The notes: generated from the sequence alone by a model not told the origin. A stretch of 64,000 bases of DNA from Acetatifactor sp. (GCA_022511425.1 JAFLRO010000004.1:1-64000), one strand, 5' to 3'. Positions 20,046 through 30,693 are shown, numbered from the stretch's first letter. Numbers and translations: made by a program.

Positions 20046-20479
20046 AAATTACAATAGAGACGCCGAAAGAAGGAGAAGAAGACGAGATCATCGTGCGCTG
20101 CTCCACTCTGGACGACAGACTCATGAAATTGATATCTTCCCTGAAAACGGAGAGCTTTCAACTGACAGGATATGTGGATGACAAGATCGTGAAGCTTTTA
20201 CCGAAAGATGTATTCTATTTTGAATCTGTTGACAATAGGGTTTATGCTTATGCGAGCAAGGGTGTCTATGAGGTGCATAAGAAGCTGTATGAGATCGAGG
20301 AGGAATACACCAATACGGATTTTTTGAGGATATCCAAGTCGGCCATTGTAAATGTGGCGAAGATCGCTTATATCAGGCCTCTGTTGAACGGACGGTTTGA
20401 AGCAAAACTGAAGAATGATGAAAAAATCATCATTAACCGGCAGTATGTGATGGAACTGAAAAAGAAGCTTGGGATTTAG
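20042..20479 (+). CDS. LytTR DNA-binding domain protein
   Basis: KLLPKDVFYFESVDNRVYAYASKGVYEVHKKLYEIEE...FLRISKSAIVNVAKI. Confidence 0.92.
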   Translation: MKITIETPKEGEEDEIIVRCSTLDDRLMKLISSLKTESFQLTGYVDDKIVKLLPKDVFYFESVDNRVYAYASKGVYEVHKKLYEIEEEYTNTDFLRISKSAIVNVAKIAYIRPLLNGRFEAKLKNDEKIIINRQYVMELKKKLGI

Positions 20480-20488
20480 GAGGCAGCG

Positions 20489-20911
20489 ATGAAGAAAGTG
20501 TCTGAATTTTTAAAATGGTTTTTTTATATAACAACTTGTGTTTTGTTCGTCTGGGCCGCTAATGTACAGCTTTCGGGCGGGGATGTTGTTCCTGCCAGTA
20601 CTTTGTGGCAGATTATGCTGTCAGGATTCGTGACCTCGTTTGTGACGGTGGTTTTTCGTCCTTTTGAGCAGGATAGTGGACGTGTCTTTATTATAAAAAC
20701 TGTAATACATTATTTTGTTTTGTGTGCGGTCATGATTCTGTTCGGCTGTTGGTTTGAATGGATGAACCTAAATATTCAAGGGATCATAATGATGGTGATT
20801 TCTGTGGCAGTCGTCTATTTTCTGGTGTATTTTGCCGCATACTGGTTGGATAAAAAGCAGGCAGATGAAATTAATAAAAAGTTGAAGAGGAAGTATAGTG
20901 AAGATGAATAA
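20489..20911 (+). CDS. DUF3021 family membrane protein
   Basis: Four TM helices, directly after a LytTR gene, as in known LytTR-DUF3021 operons. Confidence 0.85.
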   Translation: MKKVSEFLKWFFYITTCVLFVWAANVQLSGGDVVPASTLWQIMLSGFVTSFVTVVFRPFEQDSGRVFIIKTVIHYFVLCAVMILFGCWFEWMNLNIQGIIMMVISVAVVYFLVYFAAYWLDKKQADEINKKLKRKYSEDE

Positions 20912-20936
20912 TTATTTATTGATTCATAATGTTGTG

Positions 20937-20970
20937 ACGCCGCCGGAGTGCAGTAATACCCCGGCGGCTG
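20937..20970 (+). terminator. GC-rich hairpin GCCGCCGG...CCGGCGGC
   Basis: Perfect 8-bp GC stem after the operon; no T run. Confidence 0.5.
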
Positions 20971-21135
20971 TTCTGTGTTCTGACATATGGCGGGGCATAT
21001 GGGGGTGATATATGCAAGTGTGAATAATGATGGATGTATGCGCGAATAATTTGTGGTAAAGACTGGAAGAAGGTGTTATAATCAAAACTGCAATAAATCA
21101 ATGAAAAGTCATACATGGTAAAATAAGGATTCTAT

Positions 21136-22137
21136 ATGAGACAATTTATCAGTGAGAAAAAGAAAAAACGTATCTTTGATATCATCCAGATCGGTAAGAG
21201 GGATGATTTCGTGAGCCGCACCTTCGACTTGTTCATTGTTATCGTGATTTTGGCGAATATTGCAGTACTGTTCTTGGAGACCTTTGAGGAAGCGGCAGCA
21301 TATCTTCCAATTCTGCGTACTATTGAGACGATTACGGTCATCATATTTTGTGTTGAGTATCTGCTTAGAATCTGGACGGCAGAGTACCTATATCCGGATA
21401 AGGGAAAAGCGAGGGCAATCCTGCGGTTTCTTGTGTCCTTTGACGGAATTGTGGATCTGTGTACAATTTTACCTTTTTTCTTCTTATCCGGTTTCGTTGC
21501 TCTCAGGATGCTGCGGGTGGTCAGAATATTGCACTTATTCCGGATCAATGCCTATTATGACTCCTTTAATGTGATTACTTCTGTACTGAAAGAAAAGAAG
21601 AACCAGCTCATATCTTCTATTTTCATCATTCTGATGCTGATGTTGGCATCATCCCTCTGTATGTATAGCGCGGAACATGAGGTACAGCCCGAGGTATTTC
21701 AAAATGCTTTTTCGGGAATATGGTGGAGTATGTCCACGATTCTTACGGTGGGATACGGAGACATCTATCCTGTTACAATCTTAGGCCAGGCTATGGCAAT
21801 CGTCATATCATTTCTTGGTGTAGGTGTTGTTGCAATTCCTACCGGTATTATTTCCGCAGGTTTTGTGGAGCGTTATACACAGATGCAGAACCAGAATAAA
21901 GCCAGTGGAAGCGTCAGGGGGACTGTAAGCATTACTGTGGATGAGACAAGCCCTTTTGCGGGAAAATGTGTAAAAGCAGCAGAAGAAAAGCACCTGATTG
22001 ATATCGTGGTACTTTTCAGGGATGGCGCAGTGATCGTACCGGCAGATCTCACCCAGATTATGGTGGGAGATATCCTGATTTATCAGGCGCAGGGGATGGG
22101 TGCGGGTTCCGCTAGTATGAAGGGATTGCGCGCCTAA
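21136..22137 (+). CDS. Voltage-gated potassium channel with C-terminal TrkA-C-like domain
   Basis: S4-like ALRMLRVVRILHLFRI, selectivity filter TVGYGDIYPVT, C-terminal RCK-like region. Confidence 0.92.
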   Translation: MRQFISEKKKKRIFDIIQIGKRDDFVSRTFDLFIVIVILANIAVLFLETFEEAAAYLPILRTIETITVIIFCVEYLLRIWTAEYLYPDKGKARAILRFLVSFDGIVDLCTILPFFFLSGFVALRMLRVVRILHLFRINAYYDSFNVITSVLKEKKNQLISSIFIILMLMLASSLCMYSAEHEVQPEVFQNAFSGIWWSMSTILTVGYGDIYPVTILGQAMAIVISFLGVGVVAIPTGIISAGFVERYTQMQNQNKASGSVRGTVSITVDETSPFAGKCVKAAEEKHLIDIVVLFRDGAVIVPADLTQIMVGDILIYQAQGMGAGSASMKGLRA

Positions 22138-22303
22138 CTTGACATTGTTACTATTTATGTTAAACTAAATACAATATTTATTGGATGACCGAGGGGTTAA
22201 TTGAGCAGGCTATTGTGCTAACATGGGATGTTTATAAGTTTATACTACAGAGCTTATTTTCAAAGAACAATAATATAATATGTCGCATGATACAGGAGGA
22301 ATT

Positions 22304-22726
22304 ATGTCCAAACATATTGGTGCACAATTACTGGAGTTTTCACAAAAAGGAGACGAACGGGGACATTTGGTCATTGTTGAAGGTATGCAGGATATTCCCT
22401 TTGATATCAAACGTATATTTTATATATACGGTTCAGCGCCAAATGTAGTGAGAGGTCAACACGCTAACAGGCGAAGTGAGTTTCTTCTGATTAATGTGGC
22501 TGGCACTTGCAAAGTGAAGGTAAAGGACGGTCGGGGAAATGAGGCTGTTTTTTCTTTGAACCGTCCACATACAGGAATATATCTTCCCCAAATGATCTGG
22601 AAGGACATGTATGATTTCAGTGAAGATTCCGTATTGCTCTGCCTTTCTTCGGAACATTATGATCCGGAGGAGTACATTCGGGACTATAATGAATTTGTAA
22701 ATATGGTTGCAGATGAGGATAAATAG
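22304..22726 (+). CDS. fdtA: WxcM/FdtA-type sugar 3,4-ketoisomerase
   Basis: ERGHLVIVEGMQDIPFDIKRIFYIYGSAPNVVRGQHANRRSEFLLINVAGTC; RBS aggagga upstream of 22304. Confidence 0.9.
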   Translation: MSKHIGAQLLEFSQKGDERGHLVIVEGMQDIPFDIKRIFYIYGSAPNVVRGQHANRRSEFLLINVAGTCKVKVKDGRGNEAVFSLNRPHTGIYLPQMIWKDMYDFSEDSVLLCLSSEHYDPEEYIRDYNEFVNMVADEDK

Positions 22727-23653
22727 ATGAAAATATCCGTTGTAATTCCTGTGTACTACAATCAGGATAACCTAAGGCTCTTATACAAGGACATTCAGGA
22801 AAAACTATACTCCCATACAGAGTATGAATGGGAAATTGTCATGGTGAACGATGGTTCACAGGATAACAGCTATGGCATTATGCAGGAACTGGCAGCCGCA
22901 GATGTCCACCTGAGAATTTTCAGCCTTTCCAGAAATTTTGGCTCCCATGCCGCTATGCTTTGCGGGCTGTCGAATTGTACCGGTGACTGTGCAGTTGTGA
23001 AGGCTGCAGACTTGCAGGAACCTACTGAACTGGTTCTTGATATGGTGAAAAGCTGGGAGAAAGGTCACAATGTTGTCTTAGCAGTGCGGGAAGGCAGGGA
23101 AGAAAGTAAGCGGCAGACATTGTTTGCCAATTTGTATTACTGGTTGGTACGCAAAACGGCTCTTCCTAACATGCCTAAAGGTGGTTTTGATGTATATCTC
23201 TTAGATCGTAAGGTAATCGGAGTCCTGATGGCGCTGGATGAAAAGAACAGTGCTTTGACAGGACAGATTTTGTGGAGCGGGTTCAAGACGGACAAGATTT
23301 ATTATACAAGACTTGCACGGGAGATCGGTACCAGCAGATGGACCTTAAAGAAGAAGATACGATTAGTTTCGGATACTCTTTTCAGTTTTTCCACTCTGCC
23401 TATAAAAATTGTTACAATAGTTGGAACACTTTCTTTTATAGGATCTTTGATTTGGGCAGTTCTTGTATTGTGTTTTAAATTAGCGGGCATGATCGAAGTA
23501 AGCGGTTGGACAACCTTATTTATTTTTAATCTTTTCAGTTTTGGTGTGATTATGCTCACATTAGGAATACTTGGAGAATATCTATGGAGGATTTTCGATG
23601 CATCCCGAAACCGCCCGACATACATTATAGAGGATGAAAATGAACCGAGGTGA
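22727..23653 (+). CDS. Family 2 glycosyltransferase (GtrB/DPM-like) with C-terminal TM helices
   Basis: SVVIPVYYNQDNLRLLYKDIQEKL, MVNDGSQDNS, LSRNFGSHAAM, two C-terminal TM helices. Confidence 0.92.
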   Translation: MKISVVIPVYYNQDNLRLLYKDIQEKLYSHTEYEWEIVMVNDGSQDNSYGIMQELAAADVHLRIFSLSRNFGSHAAMLCGLSNCTGDCAVVKAADLQEPTELVLDMVKSWEKGHNVVLAVREGREESKRQTLFANLYYWLVRKTALPNMPKGGFDVYLLDRKVIGVLMALDEKNSALTGQILWSGFKTDKIYYTRLAREIGTSRWTLKKKIRLVSDTLFSFSTLPIKIVTIVGTLSFIGSLIWAVLVLCFKLAGMIEVSGWTTLFIFNLFSFGVIMLTLGILGEYLWRIFDASRNRPTYIIEDENEPR

Positions 23654-23659
23654 CAAGAT

Positions 23660-24282
23660 TTGCATTTGAGAGCGTTGGAAGAAAAGGATATTAATGGAAT
23701 GTTTGAATGGATGCATGATCCTGAAATACAGAAATGTTTCATGTCACTATGGCTGATTATACCAGAGAAGATGCCCGGCATTTTATATGTACCGCAGAAG
23801 TTGAGCCTATAGATGGGAAAGATATTCATTACGCGATAGCTGACGATAACGGTGACTATTTGGGTACCATTAGTCTGAAAAGTGTTGATCTGGTCTCATC
23901 AAATGCTGAATATGCCATTAATCTTCGAAAGTGTGCTCAAGGAAAAGGAATTGCTGCTTGGGCTACAAAAGAAATTCTTAGGATTGCTTTTGAAGAATTT
24001 GGTTTTCATAGAGTATATCTGAATGTATTATCTGACAATCAAAAAGCTATCCGACTTTATGAAAAATGTGGGTTTGTATATGAAGGAACATTTCGGAATC
24101 ATCTATTGTTGAGAGGAGAATACAAATCGTTGAGATGGTACAGTATGCTAAAAGAAGAATATATCCCGGATAATTTCGGGGGAGGTAATGAGAAACAACA
24201 CATAATAAATATAGTATGCAGTTTTTCTAATACATGGGCTTGTTATTTTACATCATTTCATGTAAGGGAGGTTGCAAAATGA
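23660..24282 (+). pseudogene. GNAT N-acetyltransferase, apparently frameshifted near 23733
   Basis: Frame 2 encodes LHLRALEEKDINGMFEWMHDPEIQKCF; frame 1 continues HVTMADYTREDARHFI...GKGIAAWATKEILRIAFEEFGFHRVYLNVLSDNQKAIRLYEKCGFVYEG. Confidence 0.75.
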
Positions 24283-25136
24283 ATATTGATAAGTCTCAAA
24301 TGCAGATAGCTGAGAATGTATTGCTAGGTGAAAACGTTAGTATTGGAAACGGTACGGTTATCTGTAGTGATTGCAAGATTGGGAATAATGTCTATATCGG
24401 AAATAATGTTTATCTCGACTATGGTGTTATTATAAGGGACAATGTTACAGTTTTAGATGACAGTACTATAGGGGCTAGATGTATCTTAGGGGAATATTTA
24501 GTAGACTTTTATGCTGACAGGAAGAATCATTTTCATCCCCTCACTATTGGCAGGGGGACACTTATCAGAAGTGAAACTATTATATATGGAGATAATGATC
24601 TTGGAGATTATTTACAGACGGGACATAGAGTCACAATAAGGGAAAACAGCAGAATTGGCAACCACGTCAGGATTGGAACTCTGTGCGATATTCAGGGAAA
24701 TTGTGACATTCAGGATTATGTGAATATGCATAGTAACGTTCACATCGGTCAGAAAAGTGTAGTAAAAAAATATGCATGGATATTTCCCTATGTGATTTTA
24801 ACAAATGATCCTAACCCGCCCTCTGAGAATCTACAGGGTGTTACCGTTGAGGAGTACGCGATTGTCTCCGCAGGTTCCATTGTGTTGCCCGGTGTGACAA
24901 TAGGTAGGGGGGCATTGGTAGGAGCAGGTGCTGTGGTCACCAGAAATGTTGATTCCGGCATGGTTGCATTAGGGAATCCAGCCCGAATGAAATGTGATGT
25001 CTCTAAAATCAAAGATAAAAAAACTGGTAAACAAGTTTACCCATGGCAGTATACTTTTGACCGTGGGATGCCATGGGCTGGCATCGGATTTGAAAAATGG
25101 GAAGGACAAATAAATGATGAAGATAATGCCCAATAG
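24279..25136 (+). CDS. Left-handed beta-helix (hexapeptide repeat) acyltransferase
   Basis: Hexapeptide repeats (IGNGTVICSDCKIGNNVYIGNNV ... VTIGRGALVGAGAVVTRNV). Confidence 0.9.
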   Translation: MNIDKSQMQIAENVLLGENVSIGNGTVICSDCKIGNNVYIGNNVYLDYGVIIRDNVTVLDDSTIGARCILGEYLVDFYADRKNHFHPLTIGRGTLIRSETIIYGDNDLGDYLQTGHRVTIRENSRIGNHVRIGTLCDIQGNCDIQDYVNMHSNVHIGQKSVVKKYAWIFPYVILTNDPNPPSENLQGVTVEEYAIVSAGSIVLPGVTIGRGALVGAGAVVTRNVDSGMVALGNPARMKCDVSKIKDKKTGKQVYPWQYTFDRGMPWAGIGFEKWEGQINDEDNAQ

Positions 25137-26211
25137 GCTTGACAGGGGATTTTATCTCTATCAGGAAGAATTTGAGAAAAAAGCGCTGGATGTTCTGCGA
25201 TCCGGGTGGTATGTGCTCGGCAGAGAAGTATCTGCCTTCGAGGAAGAATTTGCTCGTTTTAATGAGAGCAGATATTGTGTGGGACTGGCAAGCGGCCTGG
25301 ATGCTCTGTGGATTGCTTTTAGGGTTCTTGGAATAGGTCAGGGGGATGAGGTGATTGTTCAGGGCAATACATATATTGCCAGCGTAATGAGTATCACTAT
25401 CAATGGCGCAACACCTATTTTTGTGGAACCCGATGAATATTATAATATAGACGTTTCTAAGATTGAAGAAAAGATAACGGAACGGACCAAGGCAATTTTG
25501 GTAGTTCATCTGTATGGACAAGCCTCAAACATGACTCCTATTATGGAGATTTCAAGAAAATATGGTCTGCGCGTGGTGGAAGACTGCGCCCAATCCCACG
25601 GCGCCCGTTTCGATGGACAGATGACAGGAACTTTTGGAGATATCGGCTGCTTCTCTTTCTATCCATCCAAGAACTTGGGTGCTTTTGGAGATGGAGGAGC
25701 TATTACTACAAATGATTCTAAAATAGCAGACGATGTCCGAGTCTTTCGGAATTATGGCAGTGAAAAACGTTATTACAATCGAGTAGTGGGGACCAATTCC
25801 CGTCTGGACGAAATACAGGCGGGTTTTTTGAGAGTTCGCCTTTCGCATCTTTCGGAACTGGAAACAGAAAAGAGAAGGATATGCGAACGTTATCTGAAGG
25901 AATTAAAAAATGAAATCATCCAGCTGCCGGGTATCAGGAGCGGAGCCACCCACATATGGCATCAGTTCGTCATTAAGACGAATCGTAGGGAAGAACTCAT
26001 TTCCTGGCTGGATGGGAAAGGAATCGGAACCATCATCCACTATCCAATTCCACCGCATTTATCGGAGGCATATCAGTATCTGGGGATTCCCATTGGGAGC
26101 CTTCCTATTACAGAGAAATATGCGAATACAGTACTTTCTATCCCTCTGTATAATGGAATGACAGAGGAAGAACAGACTTATGTGATAGATGCAATCAACG
26201 AATTTCAATAG
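25117..26211 (+). CDS. fdtB: DegT/DnrJ/EryC1/StrS sugar aminotransferase (FdtB-like)
   Basis: VEDCAQSHGARFDGQMTGTFGDIGCFSFYPSKNLGAFGDGGAITTND with the PLP lysine; adjacent to the fdtA-like gene. Confidence 0.9.
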   Translation: MKIMPNRLDRGFYLYQEEFEKKALDVLRSGWYVLGREVSAFEEEFARFNESRYCVGLASGLDALWIAFRVLGIGQGDEVIVQGNTYIASVMSITINGATPIFVEPDEYYNIDVSKIEEKITERTKAILVVHLYGQASNMTPIMEISRKYGLRVVEDCAQSHGARFDGQMTGTFGDIGCFSFYPSKNLGAFGDGGAITTNDSKIADDVRVFRNYGSEKRYYNRVVGTNSRLDEIQAGFLRVRLSHLSELETEKRRICERYLKELKNEIIQLPGIRSGATHIWHQFVIKTNRREELISWLDGKGIGTIIHYPIPPHLSEAYQYLGIPIGSLPITEKYANTVLSIPLYNGMTEEEQTYVIDAINEFQ

Positions 26212-26255
26212 ATTCATTGTGATGGATAGAAATAAAGAGAGGACTATATCAGTGT

Positions 26256-26744
26256 ATGGATAATCTGTTGGAAGTCATGGTAAGAAAGGTCTTGAAAGCC
26301 ATTGTGAAAACTCCCGATGACAGACTGACAAAAACAGTAGTACAGTTTATAAAGTTTAGCATAGTGGGAGTGTCTAATACAGCCATCAGTTATTTGCTCA
26401 ATGTAGTGGTACTGTTCCTGTTACAGCCTTATCAGGTTATCTGGGATTATATCGCCGGTAATATTATTTCATTTATTCTTAGTGTTTTGTGGGCTTTCTA
26501 CTGGAATAACCGTATAGTTTTTACTGTGGAGCAAGGGAATCACCAGAGCATCTGGAAGACCTTGCTGAAAACATACATAGCGTATGGTTTTACCGGTATT
26601 ATCCTGAATAATATCCTGTCATGGCTATGGATATCCGTGATAGGAATATCAAAATATATAGCTCCATTAATCAATCTGATTTTCAGTGTACCTTTGAACT
26701 TTATAGTCAATAAATTGTGGACCTTTAAAAGTGATAAGCCCTAA
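26256..26744 (+). CDS. GtrA family membrane protein
   Basis: VQFIKFSIVGVSNTAISYLLN..., four TM helices, NFIVNKLWTFK ending. Confidence 0.92.
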   Translation: MDNLLEVMVRKVLKAIVKTPDDRLTKTVVQFIKFSIVGVSNTAISYLLNVVVLFLLQPYQVIWDYIAGNIISFILSVLWAFYWNNRIVFTVEQGNHQSIWKTLLKTYIAYGFTGIILNNILSWLWISVIGISKYIAPLINLIFSVPLNFIVNKLWTFKSDKP

Positions 26745-26881
26745 GAGCAGATGCATCAAAGTTTGATTTCGGATTCAGCCACTAGATCAAGATAATACGA
26801 ATTGCATTTATAGGATGTAAGTAGTAGAATAGAAAAGGAATGCGGACACGTGATGACATATAAAATTCCTGTGATGTTATT

Positions 26882-28474
26882 TTGTCACAAGCTGAGGTAA
26901 ATTTGATGAGAAGTGCGACAGAGTGGATAAAGCGGCATAGTACAGTACTGACCATGACGACAGTGTTTGCTCTATTTCCGTTGATATGCGCAATGATTTG
27001 GAGTCTATGGAACGGAAAGACCATCGCCCAGGTATATCTTCCGGCATCTTTTTGGAATGATGAATTGATGTATTACAAGCAGGTAGAAGCGGTGGTAAAG
27101 CATGGATGGCCGATAGGTTATTTTGGCTATAATGAGGCTCATGCACAAAGCCTGTATTTTGCAGCATGGAATCCAGTCATGTTGCTGCCATGGTGTCTTT
27201 GGGGATTGCTGTTTGGCTGGAATTTAACAGCTCCTGTTTATGCAAATATTTTTTATACAATGCTTTGCATGGGAGGTTTTTATCTGCTGGCACGTCCGGG
27301 AAAGCGGCAGAGCGCCTGGATATTAGGCATGCTCGCTTTATTTACTCCTTATACAAGATTTTTATTGTCAGGTACACCGGAATCTCTTTTTATAGCTTTG
27401 ACCCTCTTGTTTGCAGGCTGTGCGGTTGCATGGATACATAAACCGTCGTGGGGATATTTGGTTTCCTTGTTTGCCATTACTTTGTTTTTTTCTCTATCTA
27501 GGCCTTATCTGATGCTGTTTATGTTGCTGCCTGTTTTTTTCTGCGTAAAGAGATATAGATGGAAGGGAGCAGCAATTTCTGCAGGGGTTTTTCTGTCAGC
27601 AGTAGTGAGTTATATTGTCATTGCCAAGTATGCCACCGCACCCTATATAGGAGCAATTATTGATATGGACTGGCTGAGTCTTTTTGCCACAGATGGAGTT
27701 GGTGCCGGCTTCGCAAATGTGAGTCAAACTTTGTATGATAGATTCTGCAGCTTGTTATATTATTATTTATTACAGGGAGTAAGTACCGGTCTTTTTCCTG
27801 GTGCACTGTATGCAATTACCGTCTTTTTATTGATTCTCGCTGCTATATGGCTGGGGATGACGTATGTGAAAAAGGAACGGGTGGCTCTGCGGTGGATGTA
27901 TTGGCATTATGGAATTAGCGTAATAGGTATGATTCTGGCTCTGTTTTTGTTTTACACACAGGAGCAGGGTGCAAGACATCTGATGAGTTTTATTGTATTG
28001 GGACTGTTGCTGTTGGGAGTGACGGAGAAGCGGGTGCTGGTGATGAAGCTGGCTGCTATGGTAGTGTGTAGTTACTTATTTCTATTCAAGGCACTTGAAC
28101 CCTATGACTGGCAGGTACCCTATGATGACGGAATGGTTAAACAGGAATTGGAGCAGTTGGAAATCCAGGTGGATGCTGAGATGAAATTACAGACTGACAC
28201 CGTAGATCCCTACGAGAATACCATAATCTGGCTTTGGTTCGATACTGTAGATGGAGAAAACACTTATGTGCCATGGGGATTAATTTATGCAATGCCAGAC
28301 GGTTTTGCCATCAATTACTGTACTCAGGAGTATGTGGTTGATCATATTGCAGAGCTTCATTCGTCCTATATTGCGTTGCTGCCCGGAGGTGCGGTAGAAC
28401 GACTTGTTTTGGAGCAGGGTTACAGAAAGATTGCTGAAACAGAGCGAATCGCAGTTTATGAGAGGCAAAATTGA
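26882..28474 (+). CDS. Polytopic membrane protein, probable GT-C-type glycosyltransferase
   Basis: About 10 TM helices; acidic WNDELMYYKQVEAV motif after the first TM; lies in the glycan cluster beside GT2 and GtrA. Confidence 0.65.
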   Translation: MSQAEVNLMRSATEWIKRHSTVLTMTTVFALFPLICAMIWSLWNGKTIAQVYLPASFWNDELMYYKQVEAVVKHGWPIGYFGYNEAHAQSLYFAAWNPVMLLPWCLWGLLFGWNLTAPVYANIFYTMLCMGGFYLLARPGKRQSAWILGMLALFTPYTRFLLSGTPESLFIALTLLFAGCAVAWIHKPSWGYLVSLFAITLFFSLSRPYLMLFMLLPVFFCVKRYRWKGAAISAGVFLSAVVSYIVIAKYATAPYIGAIIDMDWLSLFATDGVGAGFANVSQTLYDRFCSLLYYYLLQGVSTGLFPGALYAITVFLLILAAIWLGMTYVKKERVALRWMYWHYGISVIGMILALFLFYTQEQGARHLMSFIVLGLLLLGVTEKRVLVMKLAAMVVCSYLFLFKALEPYDWQVPYDDGMVKQELEQLEIQVDAEMKLQTDTVDPYENTIIWLWFDTVDGENTYVPWGLIYAMPDGFAINYCTQEYVVDHIAELHSSYIALLPGGAVERLVLEQGYRKIAETERIAVYERQN

Positions 28475-28563
28475 TTTCTGTAACAATCCAATGATATACC
28501 CAATATACAAAACCCTAATTTAAAAGCAAAGTCGGTTGAATTGAGCGTAAAGAAAGGATTCAT

Positions 28564-30216
28564 ATGAATATATTTAAATCAAATCTGACGAAAGTAAATA
28601 TTCAAAATATAATTGTAGCGCTTGGGTTTTTTGCAGTCTGCGTAGCAACGCAACAGATGCAAACAGTCTCATTGAATACCGGCATCATAGACCTGTCAAG
28701 GGATATCACCGGTATTGTAATGGCATTGATTCTAATGACCCATTATAAATGGAGTGATATCATTAAGTATAAAATACCCTATATATTATGGAGTGTACTG
28801 GGCATCGTTCTAGGCATCATTTTTACTCCTATGGTTATTGTTGAACGAGGGGAATATCGAACGGCAGATACCATTATTATTTCAGTTGGCATATTTCTAA
28901 TAGGATATTGCTTTATCTATACCGGAATTAATATTTTTATTAATAAATACCGTCCGAGGTTCTATCTGCCACTTTTTGTAATATGGATAGTAATGTTAAT
29001 TTTAATGATTTTTTCGAGAAGTGATAATTTGTGGCCGGAATGCTACTTTATTCTTTTTTTAAGTTTTTATTTGACGGAGCAGACACCTGAGCAGCGCACC
29101 AATGTAATTAAAGGTATGTTAAACGGAATCGTCCTGGCTTTCGTAGTCATTCAGGCACATGCACTGTTGTGCAGACCTTATGATAGGGTTCGATATTGTG
29201 GTAATTTTTGCAATCCAAATAATAATGCTATATTTTTGTGTATATGCCTTTCGGCAATTTTTTCTAAAATACTATTTTTAATTAAAGAAAATGGGAAGAA
29301 AGTAGTAAAAGTATTTTATTTTCTGCTTGCTGGTGTCTGCTACTCCTTTATCTTTATGACAGCATCTCGTTCCGGTTATTTAACCGTTTTTATTGTTACT
29401 ATCTTTTTCTTACTGGCATATTGTAGAGTTACAGAGAAAAAAGTGTTTATTAAAATGGGGGCACTTTTAGTTCTGATTTTTGTTACATTAATGCCGATAA
29501 CTTACTTGGCAGTACGCTATATACCGACCATACATCCACATGTTCTCTTTTATTTTCAAGAGGGGTATTCTGAACAGAGAGTACATTCATGGGATGATAG
29601 AAACTCGTCGAAATACATAACCTTCACAGAACTTATGAACTCTGTATTAGGAAGGTTTGGAGCAGCGAATCCCCAACAGGATGCTTTAAATGAGGAAAAA
29701 ACGACAGAGGCAGAATTAGCTTCCCGACCCATAGAATCTGTAAATGATGATTTTTCAGATGCTGTTCCTTCGGAGAATGAAACTAAGGTAGAAATACTCG
29801 AAACAGATCCGGATAAGATTCCGGTATTGTCAGATGAAGAAGCTAAGAGCGCGATTAAAGTGCGATATACAATTTATAAGTGGTATTTTACGCATTTATC
29901 ACTGCGGGGTATGCCCAATGATGAACAAGGCTTCCAGCTTGCGAAAGGCTATTGGGTGGGGCACGCTCATGATATTTATCTGGACTACGGTATTAATTAT
30001 GGTTATCCTGTGATGATTTTATTTATTATATTTATTTGGTGGGGAATAGGAAGGCTTGCTAAATATGGGCTTAGGATTCAATCTGCTGAGAAGCTATCTT
30101 GCCTTTTGATTGCGCTTGTTTCGCCGATATTTGGGCTTTTCGAGTTTGCATGGGGAGCCGGTATGATTTCGACGGTGGCATTGTATTTTACATTCAGGGA
30201 AATGTTTAACAATTAG
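28564..30216 (+). CDS. O-antigen ligase/polymerase-like membrane protein
   Basis: Polytopic; CGNFCNPNNNAIFLCICLSAIF and MTASRSGYLTVFIV ligase-like motifs; HAHDIYLDYGINYG. Confidence 0.8.
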   Translation: MNIFKSNLTKVNIQNIIVALGFFAVCVATQQMQTVSLNTGIIDLSRDITGIVMALILMTHYKWSDIIKYKIPYILWSVLGIVLGIIFTPMVIVERGEYRTADTIIISVGIFLIGYCFIYTGINIFINKYRPRFYLPLFVIWIVMLILMIFSRSDNLWPECYFILFLSFYLTEQTPEQRTNVIKGMLNGIVLAFVVIQAHALLCRPYDRVRYCGNFCNPNNNAIFLCICLSAIFSKILFLIKENGKKVVKVFYFLLAGVCYSFIFMTASRSGYLTVFIVTIFFLLAYCRVTEKKVFIKMGALLVLIFVTLMPITYLAVRYIPTIHPHVLFYFQEGYSEQRVHSWDDRNSSKYITFTELMNSVLGRFGAANPQQDALNEEKTTEAELASRPIESVNDDFSDAVPSENETKVEILETDPDKIPVLSDEEAKSAIKVRYTIYKWYFTHLSLRGMPNDEQGFQLAKGYWVGHAHDIYLDYGINYGYPVMILFIIFIWWGIGRLAKYGLRIQSAEKLSCLLIALVSPIFGLFEFAWGAGMISTVALYFTFREMFNN

Positions 30217-30408
30217 TTCAATCATCCTGACTCATGAAAATGATTTTACTGACGCAAAGGCAGTGGGAGTATGTTTATCAAATTGTTATGGAAGGAGGCC
30301 TGTTCTATGAGGAGATATGTTACGCTTGCATAGCATTGGCTATTGCAATCGGAATCACAATTGTTATAGCCATTGCTGATCCTGAGAATATAATTTTAGG
30401 AGGCAGGC

Positions 30409-30693
30409 ATGAGCTATATAAAAGCAGAAGAAATTCTACCAATTGAAGTGATAGAGCTGATACAGAAATATGTGGACGGACAGAATCTTTATATTCCCAG
30501 AAAGGCGGAAAACCGGCTGGAGTGGGGAACTCAGACGGAGACGCGACGAGCGCTCCTTGTAAGAAACGACAAGATTTATGCAGATTACCTGGCGGGTGAG
30601 ACAACTTCCCGGCTGGCTGTCAAATACTATCTGTCTGAGAAGAGTATACAGCGCATCATTAGAGAAAAGAAACTGATAAAGAAGAGCCGATAG
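30409..30693 (+). CDS. CD3324-family small protein
   Basis: MSYIKAEEILPIEVIELIQKYVDGQNLYIPRKAE..W; C-terminal HTH-like AVKYYLSEKSIQRIIREKK. Confidence 0.8.
   Translation: MSYIKAEEILPIEVIELIQKYVDGQNLYIPRKAENRLEWGTQTETRRALLVRNDKIYADYLAGETTSRLAVKYYLSEKSIQRIIREKKLIKKSR

Noticed and set aside
30234-30446. 70-aa ORF with one TM-like stretch
   Set aside because: Possible small membrane protein, but it overlaps the CD3324 gene and has a poor start context; not enough support.
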